Both the position numbers and the translations under genes were made by a program. Positions 16,643 to 24,983 of a DNA stretch of 56,366 nucleotides are shown here, piece by piece. Positions within the stretch are counted from its first letter, which is position 1. Every line of letters begins with the position of its first letter. Origin of the DNA: Anaerolineales bacterium (GTDB taxonomy: Bacteria > Chloroflexota > Anaerolineae > Anaerolineales > UBA11579). Where the stretch lies: positions 1-56,366 of the forward strand of contig JANWHN010000060.1 of assembly GCA_025450445.1 (NCBI GenBank), in the 5' to 3' direction. The notes below the pieces were generated by a model. The model was not told where the DNA came from and searched no databases. It was given only the letters and a program-made list of their open reading frames with translations.

Positions 16643-17686
16643 ATGGATTATTCGGCATATCGTCCCGTCTACGCGCTCAGCCGGGGTGGCCGGCCGGAGT
16701 CCGTGCACCATGGCGCCATCGCCGTCGTCAGCGCGTCCGGTGAGCTGCTGGCTGCCTATGGGCATGCCCACCTTTCAACCTTCGTCCGCTCTACCGGCAA
16801 ACCGTTTCAAGCTTTGCCGTTTGTGCTTGCGGGCGCCGTCGAACACTACAGGCTCACCACTCAAGAATTAGCTCTGATATGCGCTTCGCATTCCGGTACG
16901 GACGAACAAGTGAAAGTCTTGGCGTCCATCCACAAGAAAACCGGAATATCCGAAGATCAACTGCAATGCGGCACCCATCCGCCATTCCATCGAGCCACCG
17001 CCCAACGGATCGAGAAGGTTGGCGAAAAGCTCACCGTCAGCCGCCACAACTGTTCCGGCAAGCACACCGGCATGCTGGCTTATGCCAAAATGCGCGGCTG
17101 GTCGCTTGAAGATTACTTAGATGTGCAGCATCCGATGCAGCAGGAGATCATCTCTCTGTTCGCAGATATCGCCAGCCTGCCCATTGAGAAGCTGGCGATC
17201 GGCATCGATGGTTGCTCCGCCCCCAACTGGTCCGCGCCGCTGTACAACACTGCTCTGGCTTATGCGCGCTTGATGGATCCTTCTGGGTTGCCTGTCGCCC
17301 AGGCACGTGCCGGCTCACAAGTACGCGACGCAATGATCGCCCACCCGGAAATGGTTGGCGGACCAGAGCGCTTCGATACGGACATCATGCCCGCCTTCGG
17401 CACAAATTTGTTATCCAAAGCTGGCGCCGAAGGTTTCCAGGGTATTGGGCTCGCTTCTGGCGTTCTTAGCGGTGAGGCGATCGGCATTGCCCTCAAGATC
17501 GCAGATGGCGACGCCCGCGGTTGGGCGCGCGAGGCTGTCTCGCTTGAGGTACTGCGCCAGCTCGGCGCGCTCTCGCCGCAACAAGCCGAAGCACTCAGCG
17601 GGTATGGCCCGCAAAGAATTGTGAAAAACTTTGCCGGTCTGGAAGTGGGTCGTGGCGAACCTGTTTTCGATCTTGAAAATCAATGA
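16643..17686 (+). CDS. L-asparaginase II family protein
   Basis: 347-residue protein of the asparaginase II family (Pfam PF06089 type, distinct from the bacterial AnsA/AnsB fold). N-terminal LSRGGRPESVHHGAIAVV, then STFVRSTGKPFQALPFV, ICASHSGTDEQV, CGTHPP, HNCSGKHTGMLA, and C-terminal GVLSGEAIGIALKIADGDARG are all typical. The motif set RSTGKPFQ/HNCSGKHTG gives Ser/Thr/Lys candidates for the active site. Likely hydrolyses Asn to Asp plus ammonia, though some members are poorly characterised. It starts 7 nt after the MBL-like gene and overlaps the next gene by 4 bp. Confidence 0.9.
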   Translation: MDYSAYRPVYALSRGGRPESVHHGAIAVVSASGELLAAYGHAHLSTFVRSTGKPFQALPFVLAGAVEHYRLTTQELALICASHSGTDEQVKVLASIHKKTGISEDQLQCGTHPPFHRATAQRIEKVGEKLTVSRHNCSGKHTGMLAYAKMRGWSLEDYLDVQHPMQQEIISLFADIASLPIEKLAIGIDGCSAPNWSAPLYNTALAYARLMDPSGLPVAQARAGSQVRDAMIAHPEMVGGPERFDTDIMPAFGTNLLSKAGAEGFQGIGLASGVLSGEAIGIALKIADGDARGWAREAVSLEVLRQLGALSPQQAEALSGYGPQRIVKNFAGLEVGRGEPVFDLENQ

Positions 17687-18378
17687 AATCGGCCGCCAAA
17701 AGAGCGCTCCACGTCCACCAGAAGCTCTTGGAATTTTATGGTTATCCAACCTGGCGCAACCCGCTGCCTCCGCTTGACGAACTAGTTTCGACGATCCTTT
17801 CCCAAAATACCAACGACATAAACCGCGATGTTGCTTTTAACACTCTAAAAGAAAAATTCCCCACCTGGGAAGAAGTCCGCGATGCTCCCGCAAAAAAAGT
17901 GATCGCTGCTATTCGCTACGCCGGGCTTGGCAACCAGAAAGGCCCGCGCATTCAGCAAGCCTTGCGCTCGATCACCAAAACCCGCGGGGAACTATCTCTC
18001 GAATTTCTGCGCGATCTTTTCGCCCAAGAAGCCAAAGCTTGGCTGACCCAGTTCAAAGGCGTCGGCCCCAAGACGGCCGCCATCGTGCTGCAATTTTCGC
18101 TGGATAAGCCCGCTTTTCCGGTTGATACCCACATTTATCGTGTCACGGGCCGTATCGGTCTGCGGCCCGCGAAAATGAATGTTGAGAAGGCGCACGAATA
18201 TTTCGAACAGATCCTGCCACCCGAAACTTACTATGCAGCTCATTTGAATATCATTCGCCTGGGGCGCGAGATCTGTTTGGCGCGCAAGCCCAATTGTCCC
18301 GCCTGTCCCTTGAAAAAAATGTGCAACTATTACGCCGAGAACTACAAGAATGAAAAACCGCACAAAAGGAGCAACTAA
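17683..18378 (+). CDS. Endonuclease III-like DNA glycosylase with Fe-S cluster
   Basis: 231-residue base-excision repair glycosylase/AP lyase of the HhH-GPD superfamily. Seen: an LVSTILSQNTND helix, HhH motif FKGVGPKTAAIVL with the catalytic Lys of bifunctional Nth enzymes, the conserved Asp in PVDTHIYRV, and a C-terminal cluster C-x6-C-x2-C-x5-C (CLARKPNCPACPLKKMC). It resembles Nth but the surroundings differ enough that substrate preference (oxidised pyrimidines or another lesion) is open. It overlaps the asparaginase gene by 4 bp and ends just before the TPP riboswitch promoter. Confidence 0.9.
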   Translation: MKSAAKRALHVHQKLLEFYGYPTWRNPLPPLDELVSTILSQNTNDINRDVAFNTLKEKFPTWEEVRDAPAKKVIAAIRYAGLGNQKGPRIQQALRSITKTRGELSLEFLRDLFAQEAKAWLTQFKGVGPKTAAIVLQFSLDKPAFPVDTHIYRVTGRIGLRPAKMNVEKAHEYFEQILPPETYYAAHLNIIRLGREICLARKPNCPACPLKKMCNYYAENYKNEKPHKRSN

Positions 18379-18384
18379 CTAGGC

Positions 18385-18390
18385 TATACT
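18385..18390 (+). promoter_or_regulatory. Putative -10 box of the thiamine operon
   Basis: TATACT in AGGCTATACTTAC. A start site about 7 nt downstream falls directly before the aptamer, which supports this as the riboswitch promoter. Confidence 0.6.
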
Positions 18391-18400
18391 TACTTAACTA

Positions 18401-18493
18401 ATTTGCACGGGGAGCCCGTTGTTCCGGGCTGAGAGGCAGGCAGCAGCCTGCGACCCGCAAACCTGATCCGGATAATGCCGGCGGAGGAATGCC
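18401..18493 (+). promoter_or_regulatory. TPP riboswitch aptamer (THI element)
   Basis: Binds thiamine pyrophosphate. The conserved blocks are all present: GGGGAGCCC at about 18409, GGGCTGAGAGG at about 18426, GACCC at about 18452, AACCTGATCCGGATAATGCC and then GGCGGAGGAATGCC. A variable P3 hairpin (GCAGG-CAG-CCTGC type) lies between. P1 closes weakly through GCA (18405) and TGC (18490). It precedes thiN and a thiamine ABC transporter, which fits the ligand. Confidence 0.95.
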
Positions 18494-18504
18494 TTTGTCA
18501 TCCC

Positions 18505-18531
18505 ACCTCCGGCAACCGCTGGAGGTTTTTT
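18505..18531 (+). terminator. Riboswitch-controlled terminator that also holds the thiN ribosome site
   Basis: Stem ACCTCCGGC (18505-18513) and GCTGGAGGT (18518-18526) with one G-U pair and loop AACC, followed by a U run. The GGAGG of the 3' arm (18521-18525) is also the Shine-Dalgarno for the TTG start at 18530. CCTCCG (18506-18511) can pair instead with CGGAGG (18482-18487) at the 3' end of the aptamer, giving a mutually exclusive antiterminator. Confidence 0.85.
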
Positions 18532-19174
18532 GTTAGCCGTAATCTTTGCCAATGGGGAATTTAGCGAACCGCCTGATCTAAAGGCTGTGCTCGCCAAAGC
18601 TGAGTTCATTGTCGCCGCCGACGGTGGCGCGGACCATTGCGCTCGCCTGAGTGTCCAACCACATGTCCTCATCGGCGATTTTGATTCCATCTCAAAAGAT
18701 GTGCGTGTCGAGATGGAGAGCAAAGGAGTGCAGGTCTTAGCATTTCCAGCTGATAAGGATAAGACGGACCTTGAGCTTGCAGTCGAACATGCAATCCGCG
18801 CTGGCGCGGATGAAGTTGTTATCCTCGGCGGGCTTGGACGCCGCTGGGACCACAGCCTTGCTAACCTCCTGCTGGCGGCGCAGCCGCAATTCGCAGATAT
18901 CCGCATATGCTTCATCCAGGGCGAGCAGCGGCTGCATATCTTGCGTGGTGAGAATGAGATCGATGCTCGGCTGGACGAAAGAGTTTCGCTGATTCCGCTT
19001 GGTGGCGCTGCGTTAGGCATAACCACGACAGGGCTCGCCTTTCCCTTGCACGATGAGATGCTTAATCTCGGTAGCAGCCGCGGAGTTAGCAACGTTGTCG
19101 TCGCCAAGCGACCGCGAGTAAAAATTCGTCTGGGCGTCCTGCTCTGTGTCATCTCTCCGCCCGATTTGAATTAG
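18530..19174 (+). CDS. thiN: Thiamine pyrophosphokinase
   Basis: Transfers pyrophosphate from ATP to thiamine, giving TPP. 214 residues. Motifs: AADGGADH (about 29-36), GDFDSIS (about 49-55), KDKTDLELA (about 76-84), GGLGRRWDH (about 100-108) and the C-terminal GSSRGVSN. These are the ATP/Mg and thiamine residues of the TPK family. The TTG start sits in the U-tract of the riboswitch terminator and uses GGAGG in the hairpin arm; no ATG is near. Being under TPP control and next to a thiamine importer, it would be a salvage route. The next gene starts 7 nt later. Confidence 0.94.
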   Translation: MLAVIFANGEFSEPPDLKAVLAKAEFIVAADGGADHCARLSVQPHVLIGDFDSISKDVRVEMESKGVQVLAFPADKDKTDLELAVEHAIRAGADEVVILGGLGRRWDHSLANLLLAAQPQFADIRICFIQGEQRLHILRGENEIDARLDERVSLIPLGGAALGITTTGLAFPLHDEMLNLGSSRGVSNVVVAKRPRVKIRLGVLLCVISPPDLN

Positions 19175-19181
19175 GAGCGAA

Positions 19182-20213
19182 ATGAAACAATTGTTATTGA
19201 CTGCATTGACGGGCTTGATCTTTACGGCCTGTGCTTCGGCAATTGGTGCCGATACTCTCACTGTAATGACACACGATTCGTTCGCGGTTTCAGAAGAAGT
19301 TGTGACTGCGTTTGAAACTGAGTATGGTGTCGATGTTGTCTTCCTAAAATTGGGAGATGCGGGCGAAGCTACCAACAAAGCCGTGCTGGCCGCCAACAAC
19401 CCGCTCGCCGATGTTTTTTACGGCGTCGACAACACTTTCCTCAGTCGCGCCCTTGAAGGTGATATCTTCGAGATATACGACTCTCCGCTACTTGCCGATA
19501 TCCCACCAGAATTTGATCTGGATCCGCAACATGGCGCGCTGCCGGTAGATTTCGGCGACGTTTGCTTGAATTACGACATAACTTATTTTAAAACCCACAA
19601 CATCGCCCCGCCTGCCAATCTTGAAGCTTTGCTGCAGCCTGAGTACGCAGGCCTATTGGTTGTCGAGAACCCCGCCACCTCCTCGCCCGGGCTCGCCTTC
19701 CTGCTTGCCACCATCGGCCGCTTCGGCGAAGGTGGCTATCTCGATTATTGGCAAGGCTTGGTCGACAATGACGTGAAAGTCGTCAATGACTGGGAGACTG
19801 CTTACTACACCGAATTCAGTCGCTGGGGCGGCGAGCGACCGATTGTCATTTCGTACGCCTCCAGCCCGCCCGTTGAAATGATCTTCGCCGAGGAGCCGAT
19901 GGACGCGCCGGTTACCGCCGCCGTTACCGCCGACGAATCCTGCTTCCGCCAGATCGAATTCGTTGGCATCTTGCGTGGCACCGATCAACGTGAGCTCGCC
20001 GAAGCCTGGGTCGACTACATGCTCTCGCCTGTATTCCAAACCGATCTGCCATTGCAAATGTTCGTCTTCCCAGTTAATTACAATGCCGAGCTAGCGCCTG
20101 AATTTACGAATTACCTCGTCGTCCCGGAGACTACAGCCTTCGTCAGCCCAGAAGATATTGCAACGCATCGCGAAGAGTGGATCGCAGCCTGGACGGAAAC
20201 CGTCCTCCGTTAG
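19182..20213 (+). CDS. thiB: Thiamine ABC transporter substrate-binding lipoprotein
   Basis: Captures thiamine (or TPP) outside the membrane and delivers it to ThiP/ThiQ. 343 residues. The signal peptide ends in LIFTAC (lipobox Cys17). The mature protein starts with DTLTVMTHDSFAVSEEVV, as in ThiB/TbpA. Also family-like are NPLADVFYGVDNTFLSRAL, GDVCLNYD, YAGLLVVENPATSSPGLAFL and the C-terminal PVNYNAELAPEF. GAGCG lies before the ATG. Second gene of the riboswitch operon; a 73-nt gap with palindromes follows before the PPOX gene. Confidence 0.93.
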   Translation: MKQLLLTALTGLIFTACASAIGADTLTVMTHDSFAVSEEVVTAFETEYGVDVVFLKLGDAGEATNKAVLAANNPLADVFYGVDNTFLSRALEGDIFEIYDSPLLADIPPEFDLDPQHGALPVDFGDVCLNYDITYFKTHNIAPPANLEALLQPEYAGLLVVENPATSSPGLAFLLATIGRFGEGGYLDYWQGLVDNDVKVVNDWETAYYTEFSRWGGERPIVISYASSPPVEMIFAEEPMDAPVTAAVTADESCFRQIEFVGILRGTDQRELAEAWVDYMLSPVFQTDLPLQMFVFPVNYNAELAPEFTNYLVVPETTAFVSPEDIATHREEWIAAWTETVLR

Positions 20214-20227
20214 ACTAGCGAACTAGT

Positions 20228-20270
20228 ACTTGTAATGTTAATTACGAGCCCCTTAAGGGTCGATACAAGT
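20228..20270. repeat. Palindromic gap between thiB and the PPOX gene
   Basis: ACTTGTA (20228-20234) pairs with TACAAGT (20264-20270), and an inner palindrome CCCTTAAGGG lies in the loop. It could be an intercistronic hairpin or an operator. No promoter was clear. Confidence 0.4.
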
Positions 20271-20292
20271 TACAACATGACGAGGCTTGCCT

Positions 20293-20760
20293 ATGACACC
20301 TAAACAAAGTCGCCCCTATATGCCCGGTTACGGCATTACCACTGAGAGCGAGGGCATGCTGCCCTGGTCATTTGTTGAAGAGCAGATGGCGAAATCACGC
20401 AACTATTGGATCGGGAGCACGAAGGAAGACAATAAGCCTCACGTTGCGCCTGTGTGGGGACTTTGGCACGAAGGTGCGTTTTATTTCAGCACTGGTCCTG
20501 CTTCGCAGAAAGGTCGCAATCTGGCCAATAGTCCAGCAGTAAATGTGCACCTCGAAAGCGGCGAAGAAGTCGTCATCTTTGAGGGCACTGTCGAAGTAGT
20601 AAGCGATAAGACCAGGCTGAAAGCGCTAGACAAGGATTACAAAGCAAAATATGGGCTCCCCATGCAGGGTCCCGGTTCGATCTTTGCGCTCAAGCCCGCG
20701 CGCGCCTTTGCCTGGCGCGAAAGCAACTTCCCCACAAGCGCCACCCGCTGGACCTTTTAG
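20293..20760 (+). CDS. Pyridoxamine 5'-phosphate oxidase-like flavoprotein
   Basis: About 155 residues, split-barrel FMN/F420-binding fold. Seen: MAKSRNYWIGSTKEDNKPHVAPVWGLWHEGAFYFSTGP, KGRNLANSPAVNVHLESGEEVVIFEGTV, and a C-terminal FALKPARAFAWRE strand. Residues S/T after the first strand and the KGRNL turn are typical of flavin phosphate binding. The ATG at 20293 has GAGG 7 nt before it; the TTG at 20287 is an alternative. It is sandwiched between thiB and thiP. Whether it is F420- or FMN-dependent, and what it reduces, cannot be told. Confidence 0.85.
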   Translation: MTPKQSRPYMPGYGITTESEGMLPWSFVEEQMAKSRNYWIGSTKEDNKPHVAPVWGLWHEGAFYFSTGPASQKGRNLANSPAVNVHLESGEEVVIFEGTVEVVSDKTRLKALDKDYKAKYGLPMQGPGSIFALKPARAFAWRESNFPTSATRWTF

Positions 20761-20765
20761 CCTTC

Positions 20766-22436
20766 ATGCGCAAGAACTTGGCCGGACTGCTTTGGTTTTT
20801 GCCGCTGGCCTTTCTCGCCCTCTTTTATTTCTATCCACTCGCCAGCATCCTGGCGCTCAGCTTTGGCCGCGGGCTGACGGTCATGCAGCCGTTCGTGCAG
20901 ATATTCCTCAGCGGCTCGATCCTGGGAATCGCCTGGTTCACCATCTGGCAAGCTGCGCTTTCGACCCTGCTGACTCTTGCCCTCGGTTTGCCGGCCGCGT
21001 ACCTATTGGCGCGTTACAAATTTCGCGGCAAAAGTTTCCTGCGCGCCTTAAGCGGGATTCCTTTTGTCTTGCCCACGCTGGTTGTCGCCACGGCTTTTGA
21101 GGCTCTGCTTGGCCCGCGTGGCTGGGTTAATCAAAGTTTGATAGATCTGTTCGCCCTCGATCAACCTCCGATCCAATTCGTCAACACGCTCACCGCCATT
21201 TTGGTTGCGCATGTTTTTTACAACACCACAATTGTGCTGCGCCTCGTCGGCGACTTTTGGGCGCGACTAAGCCCGCGTATCGAGCAGGCGGCGCGCAGCC
21301 TGGGCGCCAACGGCTGGCAAACCTTTACCAAGATCACGCTGCCAATGATCGCCCCGGCGCTGTCAGCTGCGACCTTGCTGGTTTTTATTTTCGATTTCAC
21401 ATCCTTTGGCGTGATCCTGATCCTGGGCGGCCCGCAGTTCGCCACCCTCGAAACCGAGATCTATTTTCAGACGGTGGCTCTATTCAATCTGCCAATCGCC
21501 GCTGCACTAGCGCTCTTGCAGCTGTTGTGCACTTTGCTTCTAACTATCATCTACACTAAGCTCTCAGCCCGCGTCTCTCGCCCGGCCGAGTTGCGCACTC
21601 CGACCGCTGCCCACCAATTGTCGCCGCGCAAAAATCCAGTTGCTTTCATTTATCTTGTCTTGCTTGCCGCATTCTTTGCCGCCCCGCTGGTTGGCCTCGC
21701 CGCTCGCTCAATCACCCCCGTCGACGAGCAAGGTTCGGCAATCACTTTTGATTATTACGCCGCGCTGGCCCAAAATGATCGCGACGATATTTTCTTCGCG
21801 CCACCGTCCTCTGCCATCAGCAGTTCACTGATCTATGGATTTGCGACAGTTGCCTTGGCATTGCTCGTCGGCCTCCCGGCCGCCTGGCTGCTCGCCACGC
21901 GCAGCCAGGCCTTCGCCAGCCGTGTGCTCGGTCCGCTGCTGATGCTGCCAATTGGCACATCGGCAGTTACGCTCGGACTTGGCTTCATCGTCGCGCTGGA
22001 TTCACCTCCGCTCGATCTGCGCGCTTCGCCTGTCCTCGTTCCCCTTGCTCATACATTGGTTGCATTGCCCTTCGTTGTGCGCAGCCTCACGCCTGCGCTC
22101 CGTAGCATCCGCCCGCGCTTGCGGCAAGCCGCCGCGGTTTTAGGCGCCGCTCCGCGCCAGGTTTTGCGTCATGTCGATCTCCCCCTCGTCAGCCGCGCCT
22201 TGTTCGTCTCGGCGATGTTCGCGTTTGCTATCTCGATCGGCGAGTTTGGCGCAACCGCGCTCATCGCCCGACCCGAATACCCAACCATCCCAGTATTGAT
22301 CTTTCGCCTGCTATCCCAACCCGGCGCCATCCACTATGGCCAGGCTATGGCGCTTAGCACGATCCTTATGTTGGTTACCGCTGGCGGCTTATTGCTGATC
22401 GAGCGTTTCCGCATCGCCGAAGTCGGTGAGTTCTAA
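20766..22436 (+). CDS. thiP: Thiamine ABC transporter permease
   Basis: 556-residue inner-membrane permease with two fused permease halves and about 12 membrane segments. Each half has an EAA loop: EQAARSLGANGWQTFTKITLP in the first and RQAAAVLGAAPRQVLRHVDLP in the second, the contact sites for ThiQ. The fused architecture and neighbours fit ThiP, although Fe(III) permeases (FbpB type) look alike. The riboswitch and ThiB upstream decide the call. It starts 5 nt after the PPOX stop and overlaps thiQ by 1 nt (TAATG). Confidence 0.92.
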   Translation: MRKNLAGLLWFLPLAFLALFYFYPLASILALSFGRGLTVMQPFVQIFLSGSILGIAWFTIWQAALSTLLTLALGLPAAYLLARYKFRGKSFLRALSGIPFVLPTLVVATAFEALLGPRGWVNQSLIDLFALDQPPIQFVNTLTAILVAHVFYNTTIVLRLVGDFWARLSPRIEQAARSLGANGWQTFTKITLPMIAPALSAATLLVFIFDFTSFGVILILGGPQFATLETEIYFQTVALFNLPIAAALALLQLLCTLLLTIIYTKLSARVSRPAELRTPTAAHQLSPRKNPVAFIYLVLLAAFFAAPLVGLAARSITPVDEQGSAITFDYYAALAQNDRDDIFFAPPSSAISSSLIYGFATVALALLVGLPAAWLLATRSQAFASRVLGPLLMLPIGTSAVTLGLGFIVALDSPPLDLRASPVLVPLAHTLVALPFVVRSLTPALRSIRPRLRQAAAVLGAAPRQVLRHVDLPLVSRALFVSAMFAFAISIGEFGATALIARPEYPTIPVLIFRLLSQPGAIHYGQAMALSTILMLVTAGGLLLIERFRIAEVGEF

Positions 22437-23461
22437 TGCTTGGACTGCGCGATATCCAAAAGAAATTTGGCACCAAGCTCGTCTTGGACGGGATTTCCTT
22501 TCAAGTAAAGACTGGCGAGATCGTTGCATTGCTCGGCCCCAGCGGCAGCGGCAAATCAACTCTGCTCTCGATCATTGCCGGTCTCGAGCAGCCCGATCGC
22601 GGCCAAGTGCTCTGGGATAGCAAAGATATTTCCGCTGTTCCTTCTCACCTGCGCGGTTTCGGTCTCATGTTCCAGGATTACGCGCTATTCCCGCATCGTG
22701 ATGTTTCCGGCAACACCGCCTTCGGTCTTGAGATGGCTGGCCAGCCGCGCGCTCAGATCAATAAGCGCGTCCGCGAGGTCCTCGAGCTGGTCGGCCTCGC
22801 CGGTTTTGACCGCCGCGAGGTCAGCAGCCTTTCCGGCGGCGAGCAGCAGCGCGTCGCGCTGGCTCGCGCGCTGGCGCCCCAGCCGAAATTGCTGATGCTG
22901 GACGAGCCGCTGGGCTCGCTCGATCGTGCCTTGCGCACGCGCCTGCTTCAAGAATTAGCAGACATCTTGCGCGCCGAGGGCCAAACCAGCCTGTACGTCA
23001 CTCACGATCAGGAAGAGGCGTTCGCCATCGCCGATCGCATTGTTCTTCTAGAAGCTGGTCGCATTGCCCAAGATGCTGCGCCGCAAGAGCTATACCTCCG
23101 CCCTGCGTCGCCATTCGTCGCGGAATTTCTAGGTTTGCACAATTTGTTTTCCGGCAAAATTTCTGCTGGAGTGCTGCATAGTCCATTCGCCGAATTTCCT
23201 TATGTCGGAGGCGCGGATGGGGAAGTAACCGTGCTCTTGCGTCCGGATGCGATTAATATCGGCGATAGGGGTCAGGCGAAAATTACAGGAAAGCTTGTGA
23301 AAGCAGAGTTTCAAGGTTCAGCGACATCGGCTTTTCTCCAATCAGCAAGTCAGCTTATAAAATTCGACGTCTCATCAGCGACTGAGCTGCCAAAAATTGG
23401 TGAGAATTTCACCATCAGCTTTGACCCCAAGACCGCCATCCAACTCTTTCCACGCAAATGA
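22436..23461 (+). CDS. thiQ: Thiamine ABC transporter ATP-binding protein
   Basis: Energises ThiP. 341 residues. Walker A GPSGSGKST (about 34-42), Q-loop FQDYALFPH, signature LSGGEQQR, Walker B LLMLDEP, D-loop GSLDRALR, H-loop YVTHDQEEAF. After about residue 235 there is a TOBE-like C-terminal region, longer than E. coli ThiQ and more like the FbpC/PotA class. Overlaps thiP by one base and the DUF402 gene by 4 bp (ATGA). Confidence 0.92.
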   Translation: MLGLRDIQKKFGTKLVLDGISFQVKTGEIVALLGPSGSGKSTLLSIIAGLEQPDRGQVLWDSKDISAVPSHLRGFGLMFQDYALFPHRDVSGNTAFGLEMAGQPRAQINKRVREVLELVGLAGFDRREVSSLSGGEQQRVALARALAPQPKLLMLDEPLGSLDRALRTRLLQELADILRAEGQTSLYVTHDQEEAFAIADRIVLLEAGRIAQDAAPQELYLRPASPFVAEFLGLHNLFSGKISAGVLHSPFAEFPYVGGADGEVTVLLRPDAINIGDRGQAKITGKLVKAEFQGSATSAFLQSASQLIKFDVSSATELPKIGENFTISFDPKTAIQLFPRK

Positions 23462-23931
23462 CATCTATCCAAGTAACCAAGCAAAATATCTTGGCCGGCA
23501 AGCCGCCCTACATTTACTCTGCCCAACTTGTGGAGCGCAGCCCAAACCACATCGTGATCGATGCTCGCTTCGACAAAGATGGTATTTCTATGGAAGATAT
23601 TCCGATTAAGAGAGGCGATCATTTCATTGAAACCTACTACAGCGACCGCTGGTACAACATCTACGAAGTCCGTTCCGGCTCGGAAGGCGACCTGAAGGCT
23701 TGGTATTGCAACGTCTCGTACCCGGCCGAGATCACCAGTGTGGCGGTTACCTTTCGCGATCTGGCTCTCGATTTGCTCGTCTACCCGGACGGCCGCCAAC
23801 TCGTCCTCGATGAAGATGAGTTTGCTACGTTGGATGTTCCGCCGGAAGATAAAGAACAAGCCCTCGCAGGCTTGCAGCAGTTGAAGGAGATGTTTTCTGA
23901 AAAGTTTGCCAAACAAAAAAGCCCCGGGTAA
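23458..23931 (+). CDS. DUF402 family protein
   Basis: 157 residues, all-cytoplasmic. Features: IPIKRGDHFIETYYSDRWYNIYEVRS, KAWYCNVSYPAEI and DLALDLLVYPDGRQLVLDEDEFA. The YCNV...D.ALDL..YPDG..vLDEDE pattern is the DUF402 core with its metal-binding acidic residues. Characterised members are nucleoside tri/diphosphate phosphatases; extending that to this protein, for example acting on thiamine phosphates given the operon, is only a guess. The last codons form the left arm of the terminator and the TAA stop is exactly its loop. Confidence 0.85.
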   Translation: MTSIQVTKQNILAGKPPYIYSAQLVERSPNHIVIDARFDKDGISMEDIPIKRGDHFIETYYSDRWYNIYEVRSGSEGDLKAWYCNVSYPAEITSVAVTFRDLALDLLVYPDGRQLVLDEDEFATLDVPPEDKEQALAGLQQLKEMFSEKFAKQKSPG

Positions 23932-23945
23932 CCCGGGGCTTTTTT
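23915..23945. terminator. Bidirectional intrinsic terminator of the thiamine operon
   Basis: AAAAAAGCCCCGGG and CCCGGGGCTTTTTT around a TAA loop. A-tract and U-tract are both in the stem, so it works in both directions and also ends the leftward gene at 23959. The loop TAA (23929-23931) is the DUF402 stop codon. Confidence 0.93.
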
Positions 23946-23958
23946 CTTGTCTCGTTAT

Positions 23959-24237
23959 TTATTGAATTTCGATTTGGTTCATTAACTCTTGGATCCAGGC
24001 ATCGCCATTAAACCAGACGATTGCCGCAGTACCGATGCAGCAAATGGCCAGGATCAGCAGAATGCAGCCGATGATGCCCCAAGTCCTGCGGCCGCTTCCG
24101 CCGCCAGAAACTGGCGGCTTGTAGTCGGTCTTGCCCTCCATTGTTTTCGGCTCATCGGCGCTGCTGCTTACCACGGCGCTTTTCACCGAGGCGCGCGGCT
24201 TGCTGGTGCTTTTTCCTGAAGTTCCTTTGACTGTCAT
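23959..24237 (-). CDS. Small single-pass membrane protein
   Basis: 92 residues. A Ser/Thr/Lys-rich cytoplasm-like N-terminal half (about 1-50, with Gly-Ser linker SGGGSGRR), then one hydrophobic segment (about 54-76, containing GCILLILAICC) and a short acidic end. No known family recognised. It lies 9 nt after the DUF4126 gene and shares its mRNA. Confidence 0.7.
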   Translation of the reverse strand: MTVKGTSGKSTSKPRASVKSAVVSSSADEPKTMEGKTDYKPPVSGGGSGRRTWGIIGCILLILAICCIGTAAIVWFNGDAWIQELMNQIEIQ

Positions 24238-24246
24238 GTTGGCTCC

Positions 24247-24819
24247 TTAAGCTCGCGCGGCTTCTTGGTTGGCTCTGCGCCAGATGACCCAGGCAACCCA
24301 GGCTGCGATTGGCACCAAGACAACGCCGATCAAAAGCGGGATAACGATTGAAAGGATCGAAAGCACAGTCGAGACAACATCCTCGAGAATGCTCACGACA
24401 GGGTTAGCCAAACCGCCTGTTGTCGCTGTAACGGCTGGGCGCAAGGCGCCTGCCTTGGCAACGTGCACGCTTCCGGCGATCAGCAAACCAGCCGCCAGGG
24501 CGACTGCAGGATGGATGTCGGTCACGACCTGCGTGCTTGCAGCAAACACGATCGCGCCAGCCACCGGACGCACGAAAGTCTGGATGCCGTCATTGACGTG
24601 GTTGACTGCCGGGATCTTGTCCGCGAAGAATTCAACCAACGACAAAGCCACCAACAGACCAATGATCCACGGGCTGGTCAGAGTGTCCCACGGGGCTTCG
24701 AGTTTCAGCAGCTGCGTGTAACGGGCGAGCAGCGAAACCACCAACAGCGGGATGTAGGCGTTCAGGCCGGCGCTGGCCGAAAGCCCAAATGCAGAAAAGA
24801 TGCCACTTAAAATTTCCAT
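24247..24819 (-). CDS. DUF4126 family membrane protein
   Basis: 190 residues from the ATG at 24819 (an in-frame start at 24876 would add a charged N-terminus; AGAGGAGA precedes 24819). Begins MEILSGIFSAFGLSASAGLNAYIPLLVVSLLARY and has about five hydrophobic segments. The GLSAAAGLNAYIPLL start, a conserved EFFADKIPAVNHVND segment and the Gly-rich HVAKAGALRPAVTATTGGLANP match DUF4126. No function known. First of a two-gene leftward unit with the small membrane protein. Confidence 0.85.
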   Translation of the reverse strand: MEILSGIFSAFGLSASAGLNAYIPLLVVSLLARYTQLLKLEAPWDTLTSPWIIGLLVALSLVEFFADKIPAVNHVNDGIQTFVRPVAGAIVFAASTQVVTDIHPAVALAAGLLIAGSVHVAKAGALRPAVTATTGGLANPVVSILEDVVSTVLSILSIVIPLLIGVVLVPIAAWVAWVIWRRANQEAARA

Positions 24820-24983
24820 GTTCTCCTCTGCGCGCGCCTCTTGCGCACGCATCCATAGTTGCGCCAGCAGGCGCAATCGAAAAATATTCTAACATTCATT
24901 AGCGTTCAGCTTTTATTAATGATTCGTAATATTTTCTGCTCGCGTGCCGCGGGTTGAAAGAGTAAGATTGGCGGGTTTACCCA

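Noticed and set aside
18530..19399. Minus-strand open frames over thiN and thiB
   Set aside because: They oppose clear riboswitch-controlled genes and show no family motifs.
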